From NCBI RefSeq assembly GCF_014302995.1, contig NZ_CP060295.1, positions 6,377,501 to 6,441,500 on the forward strand: DNA of 64,000 nucleotides, in the 5' to 3' direction. This document shows positions 17,011-25,251 of the stretch, piece by piece; position 1 is the first letter of the stretch; every line of letters starts with the position of its first letter. Below the pieces are notes generated by a model, which saw nothing but the letters and a program-made list of their open reading frames with translations, was not told where the DNA came from and made no database searches. A program made the position numbers and the translations under genes. The stretch comes from Variovorax sp. PAMC26660. Lineage in GTDB: Bacteria; Pseudomonadota; Gammaproteobacteria; Burkholderiales; Burkholderiaceae_C.

Positions 17011-19083
17011 TCAATGGGCTTGCGGATTGGTGATCCAGCCCACCGGCTGCAGGGCCACGTCGTCGTCGATTTCCTGGTACGAAAGCACCGCGAGCTGCGG
17101 TGCCACGGGCTCGATCAGCGTCTTGATGTAGCGGCGCACGTCCGCCGAAGCGATGGCCACCACGCGCTGGGCCGTGGCGCCGAGAACGCGACGCACCTGG
17201 TCGCGAATGTCCTGCGTGACCGCCGGGCTCAGCAGCAGCAGGTTGCCGCGCGGCGAGCGCTCGACGGCGTTCTGCACGCGCTCCAGCAGCGCCGACTCGA
17301 ACAGGATGGCTTCGAGCTGCCGGTTGGCGCCCACATAGCGGCTGGTGATGTAGCGCCCGAGATGGATGCGCACCAGCTCGGTCAGCGCAATGCCGTCCTG
17401 TTCCTTCGCGGCCCACATCGTCAGGCTCTCGAAAATCGCGTGCAGGTTGCGAATGGGAATGCCCTCCTGCAGCAGCCGGCGCAGCACCTCGGCAATGCGC
17501 TGGGCCGAAGCCACGCGCAGCACCTCGGCCGCGAGCTCTGGCGCATCGCGCTGCACCGAATGCAGCAGGCGCTGCACTTCCTGCAGGCCGATGAGCTCCT
17601 TCACGTTGCGGCGCACGGCATGGTCCACGTGCAGGCTCACCACCTGTGCGCCAGTCCAGGTGGTCACGCCGGGCTCCGTGCCCGGCACCCACACCACGCG
17701 CGCGAACGGCCCGAAGGGCTCGGCCACTTCGGCACCCGACGGCGGCGACACGGCGGCGGACGGATCGAGCAGCAACCAGCCGGGCTTGAGCGTGCCGCGC
17801 GCCACCGCCACGTCGTGCACCAGCACCTGGTAGTCGTTGTCGGCCAGGCCGTCTGCATAGTTGAGCTGCAGTCGCGGAAAGATCGGGCCGAGGTCGGCCT
17901 CCACCGAGGTCTTGACGGCCGACAGGTGCTGGTCGAGCACATAGCGGTCGACCGCGTTGCGCAGCCCCGCCGACAGGCGCACGGCCAGCGGCGCGGCAAT
18001 GGCGTGGTCGGTGTCGGTTTCTTCGGCGGCCACGCCGCCGGTGTGCGAGATCCAGCCCGGTGTGTTGCGCTGCTGGCGCAGCATGCGCATCGACAAGCCC
18101 AGCCCCAGCAGCACGGCCGCCAGCAGGCCGAACACCCACTTCGGAAAACCCGGCACCACGAGGAAGCTGGCCACCGCCAGGCCCGCGATGATGAGCGCGC
18201 GCGGGTGCGCCATCAGCTGCTCGCCGATCTGCTGCGCGAGCTGCGTGTCGCGGCGCTCGCCGGTGCTCACGCGGGTGATGACGATGCCCGCGGCAATCGA
18301 CACCAGCAGCGACGGAATCTGCGACACCATGCCGTCGCCCACCGTGAGGATGGCGTAGCGCTGCAGCGCGCCGCCCAGCGTCATGTCGTGCATCAGCGTG
18401 CCGATGGCAATGCCCGCCAGGATGTTGACCAGCGCGATCACGATGCTGGCAATGGCATCGCCCTTCACGAACTTCATGGCGCCGTCCATCGCGCCGTGCA
18501 GTTGGCATTCCTGCTCCAGCAGCTGGCGCCGCTTCTGCGCCTTGGCCGACGAGAGCACACCGGCGCGCACGTCGGCGTCGATGCTCATCTGCTTGCCGGG
18601 CATGGCGTCGAGCGCGAAGCGCGCCGCCACCTCGGCCACGCGCTCCGAGCCCTTGGCAATCACGATGAACTGCACGATCGCGATGATGAGGAACACCACG
18701 CCGCCCACCACCACGTTGTTGCCCACGATGAGCTTGCCGAAGGTGTCAATGATGTGGCCTGCATTGGCCTGCAGCAGGATCAGCTTGGTTGACGCGATGT
18801 TCAGCGCGAGCCGGAACAACGTAGTGAAAAGAAGCAGCGACGGAAAGGTCGACAGCGACAGCGCCGAAGGCACGTACATCGCCACGATCAGCAGCACCAG
18901 GCTGATGGCCAGGTTGCTCGCGATCAGCAGGTCGAGCAGCGGCGTGGGCAGCGGCAGCACGAACAGCGCGACCACCACCACCAGCAGGCCGGCGAGCAGA
19001 AGATCGTTGTAGCGGCCTGCGTTGCCGAGCAGGTCGCGAAGACCGCCACGGTAGTGCTGAAGAGATCGCGCGGGACTCGCCAT
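17011..19083 (-). CDS. sctV: type III export gate protein SctV (FlhA/YscV family)
   Basis: A 690-residue protein of the nonameric export gate. The N-terminal third has about eight transmembrane segments from residue 26 on. The conserved ARFALDAMPGKQMSIDADVR stretch on the cytoplasmic loop is diagnostic of the family. The C-terminal half is the cytoplasmic ring that docks chaperone-substrate complexes. ATG 19083 (MASPARSLQHY) was chosen over a frame extension of 22 codons because that would run into the probable promoter region. It is the first gene of the long leftward operon and diverges from sctQ. Confidence 0.96.
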   Translation of the reverse strand: MASPARSLQHYRGGLRDLLGNAGRYNDLLLAGLLVVVVALFVLPLPTPLLDLLIASNLAISLVLLIVAMYVPSALSLSTFPSLLLFTTLFRLALNIASTKLILLQANAGHIIDTFGKLIVGNNVVVGGVVFLIIAIVQFIVIAKGSERVAEVAARFALDAMPGKQMSIDADVRAGVLSSAKAQKRRQLLEQECQLHGAMDGAMKFVKGDAIASIVIALVNILAGIAIGTLMHDMTLGGALQRYAILTVGDGMVSQIPSLLVSIAAGIVITRVSTGERRDTQLAQQIGEQLMAHPRALIIAGLAVASFLVVPGFPKWVFGLLAAVLLGLGLSMRMLRQQRNTPGWISHTGGVAAEETDTDHAIAAPLAVRLSAGLRNAVDRYVLDQHLSAVKTSVEADLGPIFPRLQLNYADGLADNDYQVLVHDVAVARGTLKPGWLLLDPSAAVSPPSGAEVAEPFGPFARVVWVPGTEPGVTTWTGAQVVSLHVDHAVRRNVKELIGLQEVQRLLHSVQRDAPELAAEVLRVASAQRIAEVLRRLLQEGIPIRNLHAIFESLTMWAAKEQDGIALTELVRIHLGRYITSRYVGANRQLEAILFESALLERVQNAVERSPRGNLLLLSPAVTQDIRDQVRRVLGATAQRVVAIASADVRRYIKTLIEPVAPQLAVLSYQEIDDDVALQPVGWITNPQAH

Positions 19084-19352
19084 TGCGTGCTTGCCTGGTG
19101 GTGTTCTTGGAGTTGTTGTGGACCGTGGCCGACTCGCCGCGGTCCGCAAACTCTAAGCGCCGCCCTCTGTTCGCAGCAACCACGAGTTCTCGTAAGTACG
19201 AAGGTCTTGTGGCGTGCGCGGCACTACGCTTTTGCGTACTACCTGCATCGAACCCCTTTCGCTAAGCTGCCTTTCCTCATACGACACGACCCCGTGCATT
19301 GCTTGAAGGTGGACAGTGACCCAACGCAGAAGTTGTTCGAACGAAAGCATGC
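19084..19352. promoter_or_regulatory. shared divergent control region between sctV and sctQ
   Basis: This 269-base stretch has no credible gene and must hold promoters for both secretion transcripts. Two small overlapping dyads are visible, ACGAG-TT-CTCGT at 19182-19193 and TCGTA-AG-TACGA at 19190-19201, possible regulator sites. I looked for the plant-type PIP box (two TTCGC half-sites spaced by 15) and found no match with correct spacing. The regulator of this system is therefore not predictable from the site. Confidence 0.5.
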
Positions 19353-20462
19353 ATGCCCACGCACGCCGGTGACGCAGTGACCGAGCTCGGCGAAGCGCGC
19401 ACGCTGCCGCGTGCCGATGCGGCGAACGTGCGTGCGCTCAATCGCCTCTACGCGGCGGCGCCGCTGCGCGACATTGCCGCACGCGGTGCGCGCTACAGCC
19501 TGGCGTGGCACCACGACATGGCCTTTGCGCACACCACGCGAGAGAGCTACAGCTTCAGGCTCGGCGCGCACGTCGGCCACCTGGCCATGGACCCGCCGAG
19601 CATGCAGGCCCTGTTGGGCGAGCGCCGCTTCGACTTGCTGCCGCGCGACCTGCGCTACATATTGCTGGCCGATGCGCTGCATCCGGTGATCGACACGCTG
19701 GAGAAGGCCCTGCGCCTGCACTTCGAGTGGCAGCCTGCGCAGGCCGAAGTGCGCAAGAGCGGCGAGCCCGCACCGCTGCACTGCGACCCTGAGCGCGCGG
19801 CCTTCTTCGTGGCCACGCCGTCGGATGGCGGTGCGCCGCTGCGCGGCTTCGTGCAGTTCGACGACACGGCCACGCTCGATGCGCTGGTGCCCGCAGGCAT
19901 GGCCATGCACCGTGCGGTGCACGCGAGCGCCGCCTCGGGGATCTACGACGCGCTGCGCATGCCGGTGAGCTTCAGCCTCGGCAGCACGCCCATCGCGCTG
20001 CGCGAGATCAGCAGCATCCGCCCCGGCGACATCGTCGGCATCGAGCAATGGAGTTCTTCGGGCGCCGCGATCGTGGTCACGGCCGAGCTGGGGGGCGCCG
20101 CGGGGCTGCACCTCTGGGCCCTTGCCGAAGGCTCGCGCATCACCGTTCAGCCACCGAGAGACAGCGCCATGAAGCCAGACATACCCCCGTACATTGCCGA
20201 CGCCGCAGACAGCGTCAACCTGCCCATCGACAGGCTCGACGCGCTGGAGGTGACGCTGCGCTTCGAGGTCGGCGACCTGTCGCTCTCGCTGGGCGAGCTC
20301 AAGGGCATCCGCGCCGGCCACGTGTTCGACCTGGCACAGCCGCTGAACCGCTGCACGGTGCGCATCCTGGCGCACGGCAACGTGCTGGGCAAGGGCTACC
20401 TCGTGGCCGTGGGCGACAGGCTGGGCGTGCGCGTGTCGGAGTTCGCGCCCGGCGAAGTCTGA
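19353..20462 (+). CDS. sctQ: type III secretion C-ring/pod protein SctQ
   Basis: A 369-residue soluble protein. The C-terminal 75 residues (DALEVTLRFEVGDLSLSLGE onwards, ending GDRLGVRVSEF) form the SpoA domain shared with FliN/FliM; a second degenerate SpoA-like part lies near residues 205-260. SctQ builds the cytoplasmic sorting platform with SctK and SctL. The start is uncertain: ATG 19353 has only a weak GAAAG upstream, and in-frame GTG 19377 is an alternative. Many homologues also make a short SpoA-only product from an internal start; an in-frame ATG at 20169 (MKPDIPPYIADAAD) could serve this, though I see no strong ribosome site there. Confidence 0.92.
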   Translation: MPTHAGDAVTELGEARTLPRADAANVRALNRLYAAAPLRDIAARGARYSLAWHHDMAFAHTTRESYSFRLGAHVGHLAMDPPSMQALLGERRFDLLPRDLRYILLADALHPVIDTLEKALRLHFEWQPAQAEVRKSGEPAPLHCDPERAAFFVATPSDGGAPLRGFVQFDDTATLDALVPAGMAMHRAVHASAASGIYDALRMPVSFSLGSTPIALREISSIRPGDIVGIEQWSSSGAAIVVTAELGGAAGLHLWALAEGSRITVQPPRDSAMKPDIPPYIADAADSVNLPIDRLDALEVTLRFEVGDLSLSLGELKGIRAGHVFDLAQPLNRCTVRILAHGNVLGKGYLVAVGDRLGVRVSEFAPGEV

Positions 20463-20495
20463 CGCGCGGCACCCGCACCAGCCAAGGCAGCTCTC

Positions 20496-21155
20496 ATGCA
20501 AGGCGGACTCCCGGAACCCCTCACACTCGTCGCGCTGATGGTCGCGTTCGGCTTCGCGACCTTCGCGGCGCTGATGGTCACGAGCTACACCAAGCTGGTG
20601 ATCGTGTTCGGCCTGCTGCGCACCGCGCTCGGCCTGCAGCAGACGCCGCCGAACATGGTGCTCAACGGCATCGCGATCATCCTGTCGGTCTACATCATGG
20701 CGCCAGTGGGCATGGACATCGGCGATGCGCTGCGCGGGCGCAACTTTGGCAGCAAAGGCGAAAGCATGGGCGACATCATGGCCGTGCTCGATGCCGCCAA
20801 GGTGCCGGTGAAGGAGTTTCTGCAAAAGCACACGCACGAGCGCGAGCGGCAGTTCTTTCTGAAGTCGGCCTCCAACATCTGGCCCAAGGCGCGCGCCGAG
20901 CAACTGAAGGACGACGACTTCATGGTGCTGGTGCCCAGCTTCACGCTCAGCGAGCTCACGCGGGCGTTCCAGATCGGCTTCATCATCTACCTGGTGTTCG
21001 TGGTGGTGGACCTGATCGTGGCCACCGTGCTGCTGGCACTGGGCATGTCGATGATCTCGCCCACCACCATCTCCCTGCCCTTCAAGCTGCTGCTGTTCGT
21101 GATGCTGGATGGCTGGACGCGCCTTGTGCACGGACTGGTGCTGTCGTATCGCTAG
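20496..21155 (+). CDS. sctR: type III export apparatus protein SctR (FliP family)
   Basis: A 219-residue protein with paired hydrophobic segments at each end and a hydrophilic middle. Family landmarks are FGLLRTALGLQQTPPNMVLNG near residues 39-59 and the C-terminal FIIYLVFVVVDLIVATVLLA plus GMSMISPTTISLPFKLLLFV runs. Five copies form the core of the export channel. It follows sctQ by 33 bases and is the last gene of the rightward secretion unit; sctS, sctT and sctU are elsewhere. Confidence 0.96.
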   Translation: MQGGLPEPLTLVALMVAFGFATFAALMVTSYTKLVIVFGLLRTALGLQQTPPNMVLNGIAIILSVYIMAPVGMDIGDALRGRNFGSKGESMGDIMAVLDAAKVPVKEFLQKHTHERERQFFLKSASNIWPKARAEQLKDDDFMVLVPSFTLSELTRAFQIGFIIYLVFVVVDLIVATVLLALGMSMISPTTISLPFKLLLFVMLDGWTRLVHGLVLSYR

Positions 21156-21264
21156 AACAAGACGCCTTCAGGACGTCATCCAAAAGCATTCGTGGACCGT
21201 TGGGTGGGTGCGCCTGATGAACGACGCACATCCATCCACGATGTCATTGCTTAGAAAGACCACC

Positions 21265-21426
21265 ATGAAAACCAAGCAGCTCATCTTCTCCGGCATCCTT
21301 GCATTCGCCGGCCTGGCCTTGCTGGCCCCGGGCGTCGCTTCTGCGGCGCCCTACCACCACCAGAAGCACAAGGTGTGCAAGTGGGATGCGCGCCATCACC
21401 ACCGCGTCTGCCACTGGGTGCGTTGA
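21265..21426 (+). CDS. small secreted His/Cys-rich peptide
   Basis: A 53-residue open frame, MKTKQLIFSGILAFAGLALL onwards, with a clear signal peptide probably cut after GVASAA. The mature part is about 27 residues and contains seven His, two Cys and two Trp (HHQKHKVCKWDARHHHRVCH), arranged as two similar His-Cys-Trp half-repeats. This could bind metal ions in the periplasm or form a disulfide. I know no named family. It is too short for certainty, but the signal peptide, spacing after sctR (109 bases) and an excellent terminator behind it support a real gene. An in-frame extension to 21109 overlaps sctR and is unlikely. Confidence 0.65.
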   Translation: MKTKQLIFSGILAFAGLALLAPGVASAAPYHHQKHKVCKWDARHHHRVCHWVR

Positions 21427-21440
21427 TCCACCTCACCACG

Positions 21441-21463
21441 AAGCCCGCGAACGCGGGCTTTTT
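21441..21463 (+). terminator. rho-independent terminator after the small His-rich gene
   Basis: An 8-base-pair stem AAGCCCGC/GCGGGCTT with a GAAC loop is followed by TTT. It lies 14 bases after the peptide stop and also separates this gene from the convergent flavin-binding protein gene. Confidence 0.8.
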
Positions 21464-21492
21464 CATGCCCGGCTCGCGTGCGCGGACTGCCG

Positions 21493-22113
21493 TCAATACA
21501 GAGTTGACCGCTGCCTCGCCGGCAGCTCCCGGTCATAGGTTTCCCCGTCGAACGCTGCCTGCGTCAGCGCCGAAAGAATCGCACCCGGCGTAGGCACTTC
21601 GCGCTTCGCATCCGCCGGCAGTGGCGCCCACAGTTGCGATCGCTGGATCGCGCGGGCACACTGGAAGAACACCGTTTCCACCTTGATTTCGATCACGCAC
21701 TGCGGCAGCTTGCCTTGCATCGCAAGGCGGGCCATCAACTCGGGCTCGACGGTGATGCGCGCCCTGCCGTTCACGCGCAGCGTCTCGCCCACGCCGGGAA
21801 TCAGGAACAGCAGCGCCACGCGAGGGTCGGCCACGATGTTGCGCAGGCTGTCGATGCGGTTGTTGCCGCGCCGCTCGGGCAGCAGCAAGGTCTTTTCGTC
21901 CTGCACGACCACGAAGCCCGGCGGGTCGCCGCGCGGCGAGGCGTCCAAGCCACCGGGGCCGAGCGTGGCAAGCACCGCGAAGGGCGACGCGGCAATCAGC
22001 GCCTGGTAGGCCGGGTGCAGGTACGGCACCTCCTTCTTGAGCGAGGCCTCGCCGGCCACGCCGAACAGGGCTTCGAGCTGGGTCACGGTGTCGATGGCAT
22101 GGGGCGTGGTCAT
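21493..22113 (-). CDS. pyridoxamine 5'-phosphate oxidase-fold flavoprotein
   Basis: A 206-residue protein of the PNPOx-like split-barrel group that binds FMN or a related flavin. The segments PFAVLATLGPGGLDASPRGD and LLLPERRGNNRIDSLRNIV, then VALLFLIPGVGETLRVNGRA, are typical of the subgroup annotated as MSMEG_1061-like FMN-dependent proteins. Such proteins are usually small oxidoreductases of unknown substrate rather than true vitamin B6 enzymes. It is followed in the same direction by nothing; the MFS gene upstream ends 45 bases away, so the two could be cotranscribed. Confidence 0.85.
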   Translation of the reverse strand: MTTPHAIDTVTQLEALFGVAGEASLKKEVPYLHPAYQALIAASPFAVLATLGPGGLDASPRGDPPGFVVVQDEKTLLLPERRGNNRIDSLRNIVADPRVALLFLIPGVGETLRVNGRARITVEPELMARLAMQGKLPQCVIEIKVETVFFQCARAIQRSQLWAPLPADAKREVPTPGAILSALTQAAFDGETYDRELPARQRSTLY

Positions 22114-22158
22114 CGCGGTTGTTCCTGTGAGCGTGTGTGTGAGAGATGGGATTGTTCT

Positions 22159-23325
22159 TCAACCTGGGGTTCGTGCCGCATCGGGTGCCGGCGACGACGC
22201 ATTCCAGCCGCAGGCCAATGCCGTCAACGCGAGCAGCAGCGCGGCAGTGCCGTAGATCCACGGCGGCGAGGCGATCGGCAGCAGAACCCCTGCGAGCAGC
22301 GGCCCGGTGCCGGCGCCGATGTCGCGCCACACCGAACGCGCGGCCAGCGCCTGCACGCGCTCCGGCCCAGGCGTGCGCCGCGCCACGATGGGCGGCAGCA
22401 AGGGCAGTTGCAGCGCGCGCAGCACCACGATCAGGGCCGCGCAGCTCCACAGCCAGCCGAGGCCGAAGCCCACGAGCGCGATGGCCGTCACGAGCGACAG
22501 GCTCACCAGCAGGCGCTCGGCGCCGAAGCGTTCCGCCATGTGGCCACCGACCGGGCTCAGCAGGATTTCCGCGAGGTAACGCAGCGCCAGCAGCACGCCG
22601 GCCACGATCACGGCGCCGCCCGGCATCAGGTCCTTGCCCAGGTACGACAGGCCGATGATGAAAAGGCCATCGAGCGCGAACCCCTCCATGAACGACCAGC
22701 TGTCAAGGCTGTTGGGCCACTTGAAGCGCCGCGTGGGCTTGCCGATCGCATGCGGTGCCGCTGGCAGCCGCCGCGTGACGAACCACGCCATCAGCGAGAA
22801 CACGGCGAGGATGCCGAAGATCGTGCGCGGCCCGTACGCATGCGCCAGCAGCGCGCCCAGCGGCAGCGCCAGCACCGGCCCCATGGCGATGAAAGCGCGC
22901 GAACGCCCGTTGCGCCGCGCCGCACCAACCGGGTCGGCCGTGGCCAGTGCCTGTGTCGACAGGTTGAGCGCCGCGAAGCACAGGCCCCACATCAGCCGCA
23001 GCGGCAGCAGCGCCCAGAAGCCGGACAGGGTTGCGTAGCCGATTCCGCAAACCGCAGCCGCCAAGACCGCGATGGTGCAGGTCAGCCGGTCGCCGTTGCG
23101 TGCGTAAAAGCGCGCGACCCAGCCATAGCCCGCGATGCGCACGAGCCGGTTCGCCGCGAGCAGCATGCCGGCCTCGGCCAGCGTCACGCCGAACTGGCTG
23201 GCATACATCGGCAGCAAGAGGTAGAGCACGACATCGGCCGGCAGCGAAAGACCGAGCGCCATCGCAGCGCGGCGCGAGTTCAGATCAGTGGAGGTGGGGA
23301 TTGGGGCGCAGGAAGAGGAAGACAT
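22159..23325 (-). CDS. MFS transporter, 12 transmembrane segments
   Basis: A 388-residue major facilitator protein with roughly 12 hydrophobic segments and no signal peptide. The first loop (RLVRIAGYGWVARFYARNGD) and the repeat in the second half (GGHMAERFGAERLL) match the motif-A region of drug-efflux-like members. A longer reading starts at TTG 23364; ATG 23325 (MSSSSCAPIPTS) is preferred. It diverges from a LysR gene, with an inverted repeat between them, so it is the likely target of that regulator. The substrate cannot be told. Confidence 0.85.
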   Translation of the reverse strand: MSSSSCAPIPTSTDLNSRRAAMALGLSLPADVVLYLLLPMYASQFGVTLAEAGMLLAANRLVRIAGYGWVARFYARNGDRLTCTIAVLAAAVCGIGYATLSGFWALLPLRLMWGLCFAALNLSTQALATADPVGAARRNGRSRAFIAMGPVLALPLGALLAHAYGPRTIFGILAVFSLMAWFVTRRLPAAPHAIGKPTRRFKWPNSLDSWSFMEGFALDGLFIIGLSYLGKDLMPGGAVIVAGVLLALRYLAEILLSPVGGHMAERFGAERLLVSLSLVTAIALVGFGLGWLWSCAALIVVLRALQLPLLPPIVARRTPGPERVQALAARSVWRDIGAGTGPLLAGVLLPIASPPWIYGTAALLLALTALACGWNASSPAPDAARTPG

Positions 23326-23345
23326 CGAGACCGCATGGTGCACTG

Positions 23346-23360
23346 CGGCAACGCTTGCCG
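23346..23360. promoter_or_regulatory. inverted repeat in the MFS/LysR divergent region
   Basis: CGGCAA-CGC-TTGCCG is a perfect 6-base dyad with a 3-base spacer in the 78-base gap between the two divergent genes. Size and placement suit a LysR-type operator. Confidence 0.5.
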
Positions 23361-23403
23361 ACAAACGACATTAACGACCCGCATGCGTGAGAAAATCGCA
23401 CGC

Positions 23404-24291
23404 ATGCCGCTTCGAGAACCGCCCCTCAACGCCGTGCGTGCCTTTGCCGCCGCAGCCCGCCACCTGAGTTTCACGCGCGCGGCGCAGGAGCTTCACGTCA
23501 CGCACAGCGCGGTGAGCCGGCAGATCAAGAGCCTTGAAAGCTTCCTTGGCGTGGCGCTGTTCGAGCGTCGCATCCGGCAGGTCGCGCTGACCGCCGAGGG
23601 GCAGCAGTTCTTCGCCGAAGTGGAACCCGCTCTCGCGCAGATCGCTTCGGCGGCGCGGGCGTTGCAGGCACAGGGGCCGGCGCGCGCGGTGCGGATCAAT
23701 GTGCGCCCCTCTTTCGCGGTGCGCTGGCTCATTCCGCGCCTGCCTTCGTTCGTCGAACGCTATCCCGACATCGAGCCGCAGGTCATCACCAGCACCGTCA
23801 TGCCCGAGCAGGCGCTCGACAGCTTCGACATCGCGGTGCGCCGTGGCCTCGACGGCTGGCCGCCGTCCATCAAGGTCCGGCCCTTTCTCGAAGACGAAGT
23901 GCTGGTGGTGGGCGCGCCGGCGCTGTTCAAGACGCATCCGCTGCCCGACCTGCGTGCGCTCGCATCGCATGTGCAGCTCTCCGCGAAGACGCGCAAGGAA
24001 GACTGGGATGCCTGGAAGAAGCAGCTCGGCGCACCGCGCGCGCGGCCGGCCGGCCGGCTGCAGTTCGATCACCTGCATTTCGTGCTGCAGGCCGCGGTCG
24101 ACGGCCTGGGCATTGCGCTCGCGCCGACCTCGCTGGTGGCGCACGACCTTGCCTCGGGCCGCCTGCAATCGCCGCTGCCCACATCGCGCATGGCGCTCGA
24201 TCGCTACTACTACGGCCTTGCGCCCGATGCGGCACCGGAAGCGCAGTACGTCGCCGAATGGTTCGAGGACATGCTGGCCCGGAGTGCTTAG
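23404..24291 (+). CDS. LysR-family transcriptional regulator (GcvA-like)
   Basis: A 295-residue regulator. The N-terminal helix-turn-helix (FAAAARHLSFTRAAQELHVT, HSAVSRQIKSLE) is followed by a substrate-binding domain with the GcvA-subgroup signature SFAVRWLIPRLPSFVERYPDIE. ATG 23404 fits homologues; an in-frame ATG at 23383 is a seven-codon-longer alternative. It most likely controls the divergent MFS gene. Its stop codon overlaps the stop of the convergent NmrA-like gene by three bases. Confidence 0.9.
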   Translation: MPLREPPLNAVRAFAAAARHLSFTRAAQELHVTHSAVSRQIKSLESFLGVALFERRIRQVALTAEGQQFFAEVEPALAQIASAARALQAQGPARAVRINVRPSFAVRWLIPRLPSFVERYPDIEPQVITSTVMPEQALDSFDIAVRRGLDGWPPSIKVRPFLEDEVLVVGAPALFKTHPLPDLRALASHVQLSAKTRKEDWDAWKKQLGAPRARPAGRLQFDHLHFVLQAAVDGLGIALAPTSLVAHDLASGRLQSPLPTSRMALDRYYYGLAPDAAPEAQYVAEWFEDMLARSA

Positions 24292-25145
24292 CCCGCAAGC
24301 GCGCGGATGACTTCCGCGACGCCGACGCTCCCCTTGCGAACGGTCGCCTCGTCGCCCTCGAAGCAGATCCAGCCTTCGTTGAAACCGTCGAGCATCTGGA
24401 TGCGCGGCATCGGATCGCGCGTGCCTTGCGCGCGAAAGAGCGCGCCCCAGGTTTCGCGTGGTACCGCCTGTGCACGGACCGGGCGGCCGAGCACCTTCGA
24501 GAGTGCATCGGCAATGCCGTGCTGGCTCAGCCGCTCGGGGCCTTCCAGTTCGACGATGCGCGGCGGCGCTTCGTGCTGCGTCAGCAGCGCCGCGGCAACC
24601 GCGCCCACATCGGCCGTGGCAACCATCGGCACGGCTCTGTCGAGCGGCTGCAGATAACTGGAGAGCACGCCCTCCTCGCGCGCCTGCGCAATGTCCCAGG
24701 CCAGGTTTTCAAGGAACCAAGCGGGCCGCAGGAAGGTGACGGACAAGGGCAACGTACCGAGCGCTTCTTCCATCAGCGTGCGCTGGCTCAACAGGTTCGA
24801 TTGCGTGGCCTGCGCGCCAACGGTCGAAAGACAAACCACGCGTGCCGGACGTGCCGCAGCAAGCGCCTGATGCACAGCGGAGATGACGACCCTGGCCTCC
24901 GGAAACCCCGGTTCGGGATCGAAGTTCGAAGGCGGCAAAACGAAAACACCGGTTGCGCCCGTGAAGGCTCGCGTCAGTGCCTGCGCATCTTCCATCTCCG
25001 CGACGGCGATTTCGCAGCCAAGGTCGGCCCAGACCCGGCCCTTGGCCGCATCGCGAACCACCGCGCGAACGGGCTGGCCCGCAGCCAGCAACGCACGCGC
25101 CGCAGCGCCCCCGACCTGACCCGTGATACCTGTGATGGCGTACAT
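24288..25145 (-). CDS. NmrA-like NAD(P)-binding reductase
   Basis: A 285-residue atypical short-chain dehydrogenase. It begins MYAITGITGQVGGAAARALL, an N-terminal Rossmann GxxGxxG-type nucleotide site (GITGQVGG), and has the NmrA-like RVVCLSTVGAQ segment in the middle. It lacks a clear YxxxK catalytic pair, as often in the NmrA group, which may be redox sensors or quinone reductases. ATG 25145 was chosen because the upstream frame extension covers the LysR operator. It is divergent from the LysR gene at 25252. Confidence 0.85.
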   Translation of the reverse strand: MYAITGITGQVGGAAARALLAAGQPVRAVVRDAAKGRVWADLGCEIAVAEMEDAQALTRAFTGATGVFVLPPSNFDPEPGFPEARVVISAVHQALAAARPARVVCLSTVGAQATQSNLLSQRTLMEEALGTLPLSVTFLRPAWFLENLAWDIAQAREEGVLSSYLQPLDRAVPMVATADVGAVAAALLTQHEAPPRIVELEGPERLSQHGIADALSKVLGRPVRAQAVPRETWGALFRAQGTRDPMPRIQMLDGFNEGWICFEGDEATVRKGSVGVAEVIRALAG

Positions 25146-25194
25146 GAAATTTCCTTGTTTGAATACGATGCGGCGAATGTTAGGAATTGGCATT

Positions 25195-25216
25195 CTTTGA
25201 GTAAAGCGACTCAAAG
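25195..25216. promoter_or_regulatory. perfect 8-base inverted repeat, likely LysR operator
   Basis: CTTTGAGT-N6-ACTCAAAG lies midway in the 106-base gap between the NmrA-like gene and the LysR gene. The arms match perfectly. This is the expected location for the autoregulatory site of the adjacent LysR protein. Confidence 0.65.
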
Positions 25217-25251
25217 ACATATCATTCATGACACTCAATCACGAATAGGCC

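Noticed and set aside
16706..18508. Possible N-terminal extension of the SctC frame by about 600 codons
   Set aside because: The extension lies inside sctS and sctV. The GTG at 16705 starts a proper signal peptide and overlaps the sctS stop.
19084..19352. Plant-type PIP box or hrpII box in the sctV/sctQ gap
   Set aside because: Single TTCG and TTCGC half-sites occur but none has a partner at the required spacing.
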